From Mesorhizobium sp. M2D.F.Ca.ET.226.01.1.1 (GTDB lineage Bacteria > Pseudomonadota > Alphaproteobacteria > Rhizobiales > Rhizobiaceae): a stretch of 64,000 bases of DNA. Made by a program: the position numbers and the translations under genes. The stretch spans positions 248,001 to 312,000 of the forward strand of contig NZ_RZOY02000003.1 of NCBI RefSeq assembly GCF_004022705.2, given 5' to 3'. Position 1 is the stretch's first letter. Every line of letters starts with the position of its first letter. Below are positions 36,003 to 43,702 of the stretch, piece after piece. The notes below the pieces were generated by a model that was given only the letters and a program-made list of their open reading frames with translations, did not search any database and was not told the origin of the DNA.

Positions 36003-37099
36003 GGAGCGCTTCCTTGGGCGGCATGGCGCCATTCGAGCCGGTAGCGGACGAAGGCGATGGCGACGAGATAGGCGAGCAGCAGGCTGCCCTGGAAGACGCG
36101 GACCGCGGCGACCGGCAGATTTGCCGACACCATGGCGTTGTCGCCGCCGATATAGAGGGCCGCCATGAGCAGCGCGGAAAAAACGATGCCTATCGGATGA
36201 AGGCCACCGAGATAAGCGACGATGATGGCCGCATAGCCGTAGCCGGTCGAGATGGAGCGCTGCAACTGGCCGAGCGGCCCGGCCACCTCGGCCGCCCCGG
36301 CGAGGCCGGCCGCGAAGCCTCCGATCAGGAAGGAAATCCAGATTGCGCGGCCTTCGTTGAAGCCGGCGTATGCGGCCGCGCGCGGCGCCAGGCCGCCGAC
36401 CTGCAGCTTGTAGCCGGCGAAACTCCTCTGCATGAACAGCCAGGCCGCGAGGGACAGCGCGCTGGCGATAAGCAGCGAGACGTTGACGCGGGTGCCGGGG
36501 ATCAGGATCGGCACCATCGCGTCGTACTGGAACATGACCGACTGCGGAAAGTTGAAGCCGGCGGGGTCCTTCCAGGGGCCGAGTAGCAGGTAGTTGAGCA
36601 GTTGCGCGGCCACGAGCGCCAGCATCAGCGATACGAGAATCTCGTTCGCGTTGAGCCGCACGCGCCAGAACGCCGTGAGCGAAGCCCAAAGCGAGCCGCC
36701 CAGCGCACCGAGGAGGAGCATGGAGGGCCATATCCACTGCCCCGTCGCCTGCGGGAGCCAGATGGGAATGGCCGACGCGAAGATTGCGCCGAGGATGAAT
36801 TGGCCCTCGGCGCCGATGTTGAAAACCTTGGCGCGAAAGCCGATCGCAAGCCCCTGCGCGATGAGCAGCAGCGGCCCCATCTTCAGCAGGACTTCCGAGA
36901 ACGAAGCCCAGGACAGGAAAGGTTCGAGCAGCATCGCGTGGAAAACGGCTGCCGGATCGCGACCCATCAGAAGGTAGAGCCCGAAATTGAGCAGTGTCGC
37001 AAGACCCACCGCCACGGGCGGGGCGAGCAGCTTGATTGCAAGCGAGGCATGTTCGCGGCGAACCAGAACGGGAAGGAACCGCAGGGGCAGAGCGCTCAT
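35999..37099 (-). CDS. BMP-type ABC transporter permease 1
   Basis: 366 residues, about nine membrane spans, with FNIGAEGQFILGAIFASAIP at about 95-114, the first-permease signature of nucleoside-type ABC importers (YufP/NupP, RnsC). It overlaps both neighbours by 4 bases. With 35091 it forms the membrane channel of the importer. Confidence 0.92.
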   Translation of the reverse strand: MSALPLRFLPVLVRREHASLAIKLLAPPVAVGLATLLNFGLYLLMGRDPAAVFHAMLLEPFLSWASFSEVLLKMGPLLLIAQGLAIGFRAKVFNIGAEGQFILGAIFASAIPIWLPQATGQWIWPSMLLLGALGGSLWASLTAFWRVRLNANEILVSLMLALVAAQLLNYLLLGPWKDPAGFNFPQSVMFQYDAMVPILIPGTRVNVSLLIASALSLAAWLFMQRSFAGYKLQVGGLAPRAAAYAGFNEGRAIWISFLIGGFAAGLAGAAEVAGPLGQLQRSISTGYGYAAIIVAYLGGLHPIGIVFSALLMAALYIGGDNAMVSANLPVAAVRVFQGSLLLAYLVAIAFVRYRLEWRHAAQGSAP

Positions 37100-38619
37100 G
37101 CGGGAACCTTTTCGGCGGTCGTATGCGCACCGATCATATAGCGGCCGATCTCCTCGGGCCTGGTGTCGCGCGTCACCAGCGGCGGACTGAGCCGGCCCTG
37201 ATGGATGACCTGGATGGAATCGCAGAGCTCGAACAGTTCCTCCAGTTCCTCCGAGATGACGAGAATGCCCATGCCTTCGTTGCGCAGGGCGACGAGGCGC
37301 CGGCGGATGGCGGCCGCTGCGCCGATGTCCACGCCCCAGGTGGGCTGCGCCACGAACAGCAATTTCGGCGACAGCATGATCTCGCGGCCGACGATGAACT
37401 TTTGCAGATTGCCGCCCGAAAGCGCCCCAGCCTCCGTTTCGGAGCCCGGCGTGCGTACGTCATACTGCCGGATGCATGCTTCGGTGAAAGCTTTCGCTCG
37501 GGGCGTGTCGACCAGGCCGCGTTTCAGGAGGCCGGAAGGGTGGGCGGTCAGCAGGCTATTGAGGACGAGCGACATTTCCGGCACCGCGCCGCGGCCCAGC
37601 CGCTCCTCGGGAACGAAGGCGAAACCCAGCCGGCGGCGAGCGGCCGCATCGAGCACGCCGACGTCTTTGCCCATCATGAAGATACGCTCGGACTTTTCCC
37701 GCGGCAGCACTGTCTCGCCCGAGATCAGCGCCGCGAGTTCGCTCTGGCCGTTGCCCGATATGCCGGCGATACCGAGGATCTCGCCTGCCCGGACCGTCAG
37801 GCTGACGTCGGAAAGCGTCACGGCAAAGGGATCGTCGGGCCGATGGTCGAGGCCAACGATTTCAAGGCGCTTCTCTCCGCCGGAATGGGCAACCGCCGGC
37901 ATGGGCTGCGGCATGTCGCGGCCGATCATCATGCGGGCGAGGTCGTGCGCGTCGTAATCGCGCGGATCCACGTGGCCGGTGATGCGCCCGCTGCGCAGGA
38001 TGGTCGCACGGTCGCAGACCGCGCGGATCTCCTCGAGCTTGTGCGAGATGAACAGGATTGAGACGCCGCCGTCGCGCAGCCGCCGCAACGTCTCGAACAG
38101 CTTGTCCACCGATTGCGGCGGCAGGACGGAAGTCGGCTCGTCAAGGATCAGGAGCTCCGGTCGGGTCATCAGGCAGCGGATGATTTCCACCCGCTGCCGC
38201 TCGCCGACCGAAAGCGCGTGCACATGGGCGAGCGGATCGACCTCCAGGCCGAAGTCGCGGCCGAGCTTGCGGATGCCTTGCGCAAGATCCGATTTGGCAC
38301 CGGGCACGACCAGCCGGATGTTCTCGACGACCGTCAGCGTCTCGAACAAGGAGAAATGCTGGAACACCATGCCGATCCCCTTGCGCCTCGCATCCGCCGG
38401 GGACGCGAGGGCCAGGGGTTCTCCTTTCCAGCTCACCGATCCCGCGTCGGGCTGCTCGACGCCGTAGATCAGCTTCATTAGTGTCGACTTGCCCGCCCCG
38501 TTCTCTCCGAGGATCGCATGGATCGAGCGCGGAGCCACGTCCAGATCGATGTCTCGATTGGCACGGATCTGGCCGTAGCTCTTAGAGATGCCGCGCAGCG
38601 ACAGAAGCGGGGCGGTCAT
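37096..38619 (-). CDS. BMP/nucleoside-type ABC transporter ATPase (two ABC domains)
   Basis: 507 residues. The first ABC domain has Walker A GENGAGKST (about 38-46), signature LSVGERQRVEI and Walker B LLILDEPTSVL. The second domain has a degenerate Walker A (GISGNGQSE) and signature LSGGNLQKF. Fused double ATPases of this form energise sugar and nucleoside importers. It is 2 bases downstream of the binding protein gene. Confidence 0.94.
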   Translation of the reverse strand: MTAPLLSLRGISKSYGQIRANRDIDLDVAPRSIHAILGENGAGKSTLMKLIYGVEQPDAGSVSWKGEPLALASPADARRKGIGMVFQHFSLFETLTVVENIRLVVPGAKSDLAQGIRKLGRDFGLEVDPLAHVHALSVGERQRVEIIRCLMTRPELLILDEPTSVLPPQSVDKLFETLRRLRDGGVSILFISHKLEEIRAVCDRATILRSGRITGHVDPRDYDAHDLARMMIGRDMPQPMPAVAHSGGEKRLEIVGLDHRPDDPFAVTLSDVSLTVRAGEILGIAGISGNGQSELAALISGETVLPREKSERIFMMGKDVGVLDAAARRRLGFAFVPEERLGRGAVPEMSLVLNSLLTAHPSGLLKRGLVDTPRAKAFTEACIRQYDVRTPGSETEAGALSGGNLQKFIVGREIMLSPKLLFVAQPTWGVDIGAAAAIRRRLVALRNEGMGILVISEELEELFELCDSIQVIHQGRLSPPLVTRDTRPEEIGRYMIGAHTTAEKVPA

Positions 38620-38621
38620 GG

Positions 38622-39719
38622 TTACTTGGGTAGCGGCGTGGTGACACCCTTGACGTGCCAGTCCATGGCGACGATCTCGGCCTCCGCCATCGTCTTGCCG
38701 GCGGGGACGCCCTCGCTGCCGTCGGCCTTGGCGATCGGACCGGTAAAGGGCGAGAAGCTGCCGTCGGCGATCTTGGCTTCAACCGCCTTGATCTTGGCCA
38801 TCATGTCGGCCGGAATGCCCGGGTTCCAGTCAACGACCTCGACAACCTTGTCGCCGACGCCCAGGAAAGCGTTGCCGCCCTTGAAGGTGCCGGCGAGGTG
38901 GGCGTCGACCGAGGCCTTGAAGAAGGGCGACCAGTCGGTCGCCACGCAGCCGAGATAGGTCTTGGGCGCGTATTTCTTCATCGACGAGTTGAGGTTGAAG
39001 GCGGGGACGCCGGCCTCCTCGCAGGCCGAAATGACGGACGGCGTATCCTGCGCGTTGGAGAAAATGACGTCGCACTTCTGCGCCAGCAGCGCCTTGGCGG
39101 CCTCCTGCTCCTTGGCCGGGTCGAACCAGGAATTGACCCATACGACCGAAACCTCGACATCGGGCTTAACCGCCTGCGCGCCCAAGGTGAAGGCGTTGAT
39201 TGACGTGATCAGCTCGGGAATGGCGAAGGCGGAGACGGAACCGAGCTTGCCGGTCTTCGAAAGCGCGGCTGCGGCCATGCCCATCAGGTAGGTGCCCTGC
39301 GAATATTGGGCCGCGAAGGGCGAGAAGTTCGGCGCCACCTGGAAACCGGAAGCATGTAGCACGGTGACGTCGGGATTGCGCCGAGCGATCTGCAGGGCGC
39401 CGTTCTGGTATCCGAAGGAGCCGGCGATGAGGAACTTGTTCCCGTCGGCGACCGCCTTGTTCATGATGCGGTCGGCGTCGGGTCCCTCCTGTATGTTCTC
39501 GATGATGGTGACCTTCACCTTGTCGCCATAGGCTGCCTTGACCGGCTCGAGCCCGTCGGCGAGCGCGCGACCCCAGCCGACATCGCCGACCGGCGACGGG
39601 ACCACCAGCGCGATGCCCAGCGGCTCGCCGGCGGCAAGCGCGCGGCTGCCCACCGCGGCAACGAGGCCGGAAGCGGCGGCGCCCTTCATCAATGTTCTGC
39701 GGGTAAGATTTATCAGCAT
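38622..39719 (-). CDS. BMP-family substrate-binding protein, Tat-exported
   Basis: 365 residues. The N-terminus has TRRTLMKGAAASG, a twin-arginine signal, cleaved near ALAAGE. The mature protein has the BMP/PnrA fold: VGDVGWGRALADGLEPVKAA, IAGSFGYQNGALQIARRNPD, and CDVIFSNAQDTPSVISACEE. Family members with known ligands bind purine nucleosides or related compounds (PnrA of Treponema). Export already folded through Tat is less common for this family. The ligand here is unknown; the purine link is inference from family and operon. Confidence 0.9.
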   Translation of the reverse strand: MLINLTRRTLMKGAAASGLVAAVGSRALAAGEPLGIALVVPSPVGDVGWGRALADGLEPVKAAYGDKVKVTIIENIQEGPDADRIMNKAVADGNKFLIAGSFGYQNGALQIARRNPDVTVLHASGFQVAPNFSPFAAQYSQGTYLMGMAAAALSKTGKLGSVSAFAIPELITSINAFTLGAQAVKPDVEVSVVWVNSWFDPAKEQEAAKALLAQKCDVIFSNAQDTPSVISACEEAGVPAFNLNSSMKKYAPKTYLGCVATDWSPFFKASVDAHLAGTFKGGNAFLGVGDKVVEVVDWNPGIPADMMAKIKAVEAKIADGSFSPFTGPIAKADGSEGVPAGKTMAEAEIVAMDWHVKGVTTPLPK

Positions 39720-39749
39720 GTCGGTTCCCCTTGCTTTTGGTTTTGGTTG

Positions 39750-41129
39750 CTAGAATTGCACGGTCGCGAGCGCCGCCTCGGCTTGCGCGAACATCCTGGC
39801 CTCGTCGAGCCCCGGGAATTCTCCCTTGGCCCAAACGACCCGGCCGTTGATCATGGTCATGTCGGTCGGCGCGCCGATGCCCACCTTGGTCAGCAGGCTC
39901 AGCGGATCATGCCGCGTGCCGACATAGTCCATGCGCCGGGTGTCGATGGCGAAGAGGTCGGCGGCCATGCCGGGCGCCAGCCTGCCGATGTCGCCGCGCC
40001 CGAGCAGCGCCGCACCCCCCGTCGTCGCATAGCCGAGAAAATCGGCCGGCGGCGGCACCGGATGGTCGCGCGTCGACGCCGCCAGACATTGCAGCATGTA
40101 GGCGGAATGGATGCAGTGCATTAGGTTGGAATTGTCGTTCGAGGCGGCGCCGTCGCAGCCCAGTCCGACACTGAGCCCGAGGGCCGACATCGCCGGTATG
40201 TCGGTGATCTCGGCGCCGACGAGATAGACCGGCTCAGGGCAATGCGAGACGCCGGTGCCGCTCGCCGCCATCTTGCGCAGCTCGTCGTGGGTGAGCTCCC
40301 AGCAATGGGCATAGAAGGCATCCGGCCCGCAGAAGCCGATCTCGGCGCAATAGTCGACCGTGCGCAGGCCGTGACGGGCCTGCATGACAGGGCTCTCGCC
40401 CTCGCCGACATGGGTGTGCATGCGCACGTTGCGGTCGCGCGCCAACGCCACCGATTCCACGAAGGTGTCGCGATAGCAGTTGACCGGCTGGCAGGGCGCG
40501 ACGACGACCTGGCGCATGCCGAAGCGACCGGCATCATGGTAGACATCGATCAGCCGGGCGCAGTCGGCGACGAACTCGTCCGTCGTTTCCAGCATGGCGT
40601 CGGGGATAGTCGAGCCTTCCGATTTCGGCAGCGTGTTGCCGCCCCGTCCGGCATGGAAGCGCATGCCGAGTAGTTCGGCCGCTTCGAACTGCCGGTCGAT
40701 CAGCCGTTTGCCGGCGTGACGCGGAAAACAGTATTGATGGTCGAAAGCCGTCGTGCAGCCGTGCTTTATCAACTCCGCCATCGCCGTGATCGACGCGTGG
40801 TAGAAGCATTCTTCGGTCAGCCGCGAGAAAATGGGGTAGATGCGGTCGAGCCATTCGATGACCGACAGCTTCGTCCAGTCCAGTTCGGCGCGGTTGCGCA
40901 CGAAGCATTGAAAGAAGTGATGATGGGTGTTGACGAGGCCGGGATAGACAAACCAGCCGGCGGCGTCCTGCGCGACGGTGCCGCCAGGCAGTTCCCCCTT
41001 GTCGAGGCCTTCGCCGATGGCCCGTATCGCCGGGCCGTCGGTCAAGATATCGACATTGCGACGGACGCGCGGACCGTCGCCATCGTCGACGATGACCGTA
41101 GCGCAGCTCTTCAACAGATAACCTGGCAT
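39750..41129 (-). CDS. Amidohydrolase, 8-oxoguanine deaminase/AtzB-like
   Basis: 459 residues; the ATG at 41129 is 1 base from the GST-like gene. The metal-dependent TIM-barrel family is shown by VNTHHHFFQ (metal His69 and His71), HTHVGEGESPVM, YAHCWELTHDEL and GCDGAASNDNSNLMHC. The last motif is the subgroup mark of 8-oxoguanine deaminase, hydroxyatrazine hydrolase AtzB and TrzN. It probably deaminates or hydrolyses an amino group on a purine- or triazine-like ring. The exact substrate cannot be read from sequence. Confidence 0.8.
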   Translation of the reverse strand: MPGYLLKSCATVIVDDGDGPRVRRNVDILTDGPAIRAIGEGLDKGELPGGTVAQDAAGWFVYPGLVNTHHHFFQCFVRNRAELDWTKLSVIEWLDRIYPIFSRLTEECFYHASITAMAELIKHGCTTAFDHQYCFPRHAGKRLIDRQFEAAELLGMRFHAGRGGNTLPKSEGSTIPDAMLETTDEFVADCARLIDVYHDAGRFGMRQVVVAPCQPVNCYRDTFVESVALARDRNVRMHTHVGEGESPVMQARHGLRTVDYCAEIGFCGPDAFYAHCWELTHDELRKMAASGTGVSHCPEPVYLVGAEITDIPAMSALGLSVGLGCDGAASNDNSNLMHCIHSAYMLQCLAASTRDHPVPPPADFLGYATTGGAALLGRGDIGRLAPGMAADLFAIDTRRMDYVGTRHDPLSLLTKVGIGAPTDMTMINGRVVWAKGEFPGLDEARMFAQAEAALATVQF

Positions 41130-41130
41130 G

Positions 41131-41790
41131 TCAGGCTTCGCCGCCTTCAGGGACGGGCTCGGGTTTGAGCTCGTGCAGCCGGTGGATGCCGGGCATCTCG
41201 ATGAAGCCGTCGATGGCGCGGATCGCCCGCGACCACAGCCGGATCGCGGGATAGGGATCGAGCAAAACGCCGCCGTCCGGCGCCAAGGCGACATAGGGAA
41301 AGCAGGCGATATCGGCGACCGTCGGCCGGTCCGACGCAAGGAAGCGCTGGCCGCGGATGCGCTGTTCGACGAGGCCGGCTTCCAGTTCCCGCAGGGCCGC
41401 CGTGCCCTGCGCGCGAAGCGCATCGATATTGCCCGGACGCAGCAGCATCTCGTGCAGGCGCGCCGCTCCCAGGCTGGCGGTCAGCCGATGCGAGAAGGAA
41501 AGCCATTGCTGGACGGTCGCCGCCGGTCTGGCCGCATCGTTGCAAAGCCATTGCGGCGCCGCCTTCGCGGCGAGGTAGACCAGCATGGCCGAGGATTCAG
41601 TCAGGACGAGGTCGCCATCCTCCAGGATCGGGATCGAGCCCGCCGGGTTGAGCGCCAGGAGTTCGGGGCCGCGATGCTCACCGCCGGGATGGAAGTCGAC
41701 GGGGCGGATGTCGAGCGCCACACCGGTCAGCGCCGCCATCAGGCGCACCTTGTAGCAGCTCGGTGACAGGACGTAGTCGTAGAGCTTCAT
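41131..41790 (-). CDS. GST-like protein, NdmE-type candidate
   Basis: 219 residues with an N-terminal thioredoxin-like domain (YDYVLSPSCYKVRLMAALTG; NPAGSIPILEDGDLVLTESS) and a helical C-terminal domain (FLASDRPTVADIACFPYVAL). It overlaps the oxygenase gene by 4 bases. In the P. putida NdmCDE complex the GST homologue NdmE is a structural partner that joins the oxygenase to the reductase. The tight linkage here suggests the same role, but an ordinary glutathione transferase is not excluded. Confidence 0.85.
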   Translation of the reverse strand: MKLYDYVLSPSCYKVRLMAALTGVALDIRPVDFHPGGEHRGPELLALNPAGSIPILEDGDLVLTESSAMLVYLAAKAAPQWLCNDAARPAATVQQWLSFSHRLTASLGAARLHEMLLRPGNIDALRAQGTAALRELEAGLVEQRIRGQRFLASDRPTVADIACFPYVALAPDGGVLLDPYPAIRLWSRAIRAIDGFIEMPGIHRLHELKPEPVPEGGEA

Positions 41791-42632
41791 TGCGCCACCA
41801 GCTGCGCGCCGTAGGTGTAGCCGTGGCGTTTCAGCCAGCGCCTGTAGGCAACCGAGGTCAGGTCGGCCCGCGTGGGAATCTCCATGCCGGGATCGAGTGG
41901 CAGCAGCCCCGGGATCTGGTTTTCAAGGATCGACCGGTCCTGGACGAAGATCGTCTGCTGGAAATGGATCAGGTCGGTCATCGGCGTTTCGTCGTCGAAC
42001 AGCGCCATCCATGGCCAGACGTCGCACAGGTCTTCGGCAAGCGGCTGCACGAAAAGGGTGATGACGTCCCATTCACCCGGGCGCGGCGGGCAGGTTTTGT
42101 AGAGGATCGAGCAGGTCGGCGCGGGCACGCGATACATGTATTGCGTGGTGATGCCGCCTTCCGCCGACTTGGCGGCCTGCGGCTGGTAGAACTGCACCTG
42201 GGTTGCCCATACCTCGTCTTCGTCCTCGCGGATCTCGACCTTGTAGTTCTGCACCTCCGTATGCGGCTCGGCTCCCAATATGTCGGTATGGACGAACGGA
42301 AAATGCGCGATGTCCAGGAAGTTCTCCACCGCGCGCAGCGGTGAGCAGCGCACGCGCACCACCCCGACATCGACGAGCCGGCGGCCGGGCTGGTCGGCCT
42401 CGGGGATCGCAAACAGCGGCTTTTGCGGATCGCCGAGCGACGCCCAGACATGGCCATAGCGGATACAGGCCGGCAGAACACGTCCGTTGCCGCCGGTGAC
42501 CTTGGCGTTCCCGTCCTCGCCGAGCCTCACCTCGATCGGCTCGCCCATGAGGGCGGTCTTGCGTCCATGCGCATCGAGCTGGCTGGCAAGGCCGACCGGA
42601 TACCATTCGTCGATCATCGCGTTGCGGGTCAT
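41787..42632 (-). CDS. Rieske-less mononuclear-iron oxygenase, NdmC-like
   Basis: 281 residues. It starts with WYPVGLA, like VanA-type oxygenases, but the region that should carry the CxH/CxxH iron-sulfur ligands is deleted and runs directly into RYGHVWASLGDP (59-70). The catalytic domain is intact: NFLDIAHFPFVH gives Asp107, His110 and His115, and VQDRSILENQ gives Asp232, together a bridging Asp and a 2-His-1-carboxylate site. This arrangement is known for NdmC, the 7-methylxanthine demethylase component that uses a Rieske cluster on another protein. Here the next gene encodes one. Confidence 0.82.
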   Translation of the reverse strand: MTRNAMIDEWYPVGLASQLDAHGRKTALMGEPIEVRLGEDGNAKVTGGNGRVLPACIRYGHVWASLGDPQKPLFAIPEADQPGRRLVDVGVVRVRCSPLRAVENFLDIAHFPFVHTDILGAEPHTEVQNYKVEIREDEDEVWATQVQFYQPQAAKSAEGGITTQYMYRVPAPTCSILYKTCPPRPGEWDVITLFVQPLAEDLCDVWPWMALFDDETPMTDLIHFQQTIFVQDRSILENQIPGLLPLDPGMEIPTRADLTSVAYRRWLKRHGYTYGAQLVAQ

Positions 42633-43279
42633 CGGGCGGTCCCGCTGGCCGCAACATGCTCGGCCGCCCGCCGCAGCGCCTCGGCGGCCCTCGACGCGGC
42701 GATACGCTCGCTCGGATTGCTGTCCTCGTCCACCAGAACATGCATCAGCGTCCGCGCTTTCCCTTCGGGAGCAAGCAGCAGCCGCACGTTCCGGCCATCA
42801 TGCGTATAGTCGAGCAGGCCTTCGCCGGCCTTCGTCCCGGCGGCCGACTCCAGCGCGGCGATGTCGGCCTCCACCACCATTGAGCGCAGGGGAGTAACTC
42901 CGTCGAACCGTGGCGGCCCGGCGGCTGGTTCGCCAACCGGAATCCAGATGATGCCGCCGCCATCCTCGACGGGCTGTGTCGCGACACGAATCGTGTCCGG
43001 CGGCGTCAGTGCCGGATGGGCCGGAATGCGTAGGCAGTTTCCCACCTGGGCATAGCTCCAGCCGTGATAGATGCAGGACAGGGTCTCACCGCGCACGAAG
43101 CCGTGGGAGAGGCGCATGCCGCGATGAGGGCATCTGTCGGCAAAGGCCGCCACACGGCCGGAGCGGCTTCGCCAAAGGGCAATCGGCCCGGCTGGGGATG
43201 GAGCTGGCATCACGGTTCCCGCAGGCAAGTCCGCGGAGAGGGCAACAGGCATCCAAGAGCCGGTCGGGTAGGGCGGCAT
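42629..43279 (-). CDS. Stand-alone Rieske [2Fe-2S] protein with extra C-terminal domain
   Basis: 216 residues. The Rieske ligands are Cys50, His52, Cys69 and His72 (CPHRG and CIYHGW). The domain covers about 8-115. Residues 125-216 are an unassigned extension with GEGLLDYTHDGRNVRLLLAP and a helical tail. It likely passes electrons to the Rieske-less oxygenase that its stop codon overlaps. It is the first gene of the operon. The start codon has a weak ribosome binding site (AAAGTTGA). No flavin or plant-ferredoxin domain is present, so a separate reductase is needed. Confidence 0.82.
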   Translation of the reverse strand: MPPYPTGSWMPVALSADLPAGTVMPAPSPAGPIALWRSRSGRVAAFADRCPHRGMRLSHGFVRGETLSCIYHGWSYAQVGNCLRIPAHPALTPPDTIRVATQPVEDGGGIIWIPVGEPAAGPPRFDGVTPLRSMVVEADIAALESAAGTKAGEGLLDYTHDGRNVRLLLAPEGKARTLMHVLVDEDSNPSERIAASRAAEALRRAAEHVAASGTAR

Positions 43280-43441
43280 ACATCAACTTTCAAACGACAC
43301 CAGCATGTTCCCGAGCACGGCTTAGCGGTCAAGGACATGCTAAAAGACCCGGTCACGTTTGCACAACATTTCCTCACTGGCAATAATGCCCAAAAAAGGT
43401 GCATGGCACCCTAGGGTAGGCAAGACCAGCGACTGGAAAAC
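43280..43441 (-). promoter_or_regulatory. Promoter region of the Rieske/ABC operon with nested palindromes
   Basis: 162 bases between the Rieske gene and the acylphosphatase-like gene, both on the minus strand. GGTGCATGGCACC (43398-43410) is a palindrome around a CAT centre and overlaps CCCTAGGG (43409-43416), a second palindrome. They are candidate operator sites; no regulator gene is adjacent. Confidence 0.35.
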
Positions 43442-43702
43442 CTAGATCTCGATCGGCGCCCGGCGGATGGCCTCGACCCAGACATCGATTGGTCCAAGAG
43501 AGCATCCCATCTCCATCATGTCGATGAGCTCGGCCGGACCGGCAATGTCGAGTTCAATGCGGTCGGGACCGGCAAAGCATATTGCCTGCGCGAGCCCGAG
43601 CTTGGCGGCATGACGCTCGATCCACGGAAGGAAGGATGCCGCCTCGACATCGCCGAGGATCGTCATGCGCTCCCGCCAGGAATGGCGATTTTGCTCGCTC
43701 AT
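43442..43702 (-). CDS. Degenerate acylphosphatase-like protein
   Basis: 86 residues matching the acylphosphatase fold in spacing: GDVEAASFLPWIERHAAKLG, an IELDIAGPAELIDMM strand-helix, and CSLGPIDVWVEAI. The catalytic Arg of the GxVQGVxFR motif is replaced (ASFLPW) and the catalytic Asn after GWV/LG is not evident. It is therefore probably not an active acylphosphatase. A binding or regulatory role is possible. The call is by pattern only. Confidence 0.5.
   Translation of the reverse strand: MSEQNRHSWRERMTILGDVEAASFLPWIERHAAKLGLAQAICFAGPDRIELDIAGPAELIDMMEMGCSLGPIDVWVEAIRRAPIEI

Noticed and set aside
35091..37130. 679-residue frame suggesting a fusion upstream of permease 2
   Set aside because: The first half is an out-of-frame reading of permease 1. 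The real permease 2 starts at the ATG at 36002, which overlaps permease 1 by 4 bases.
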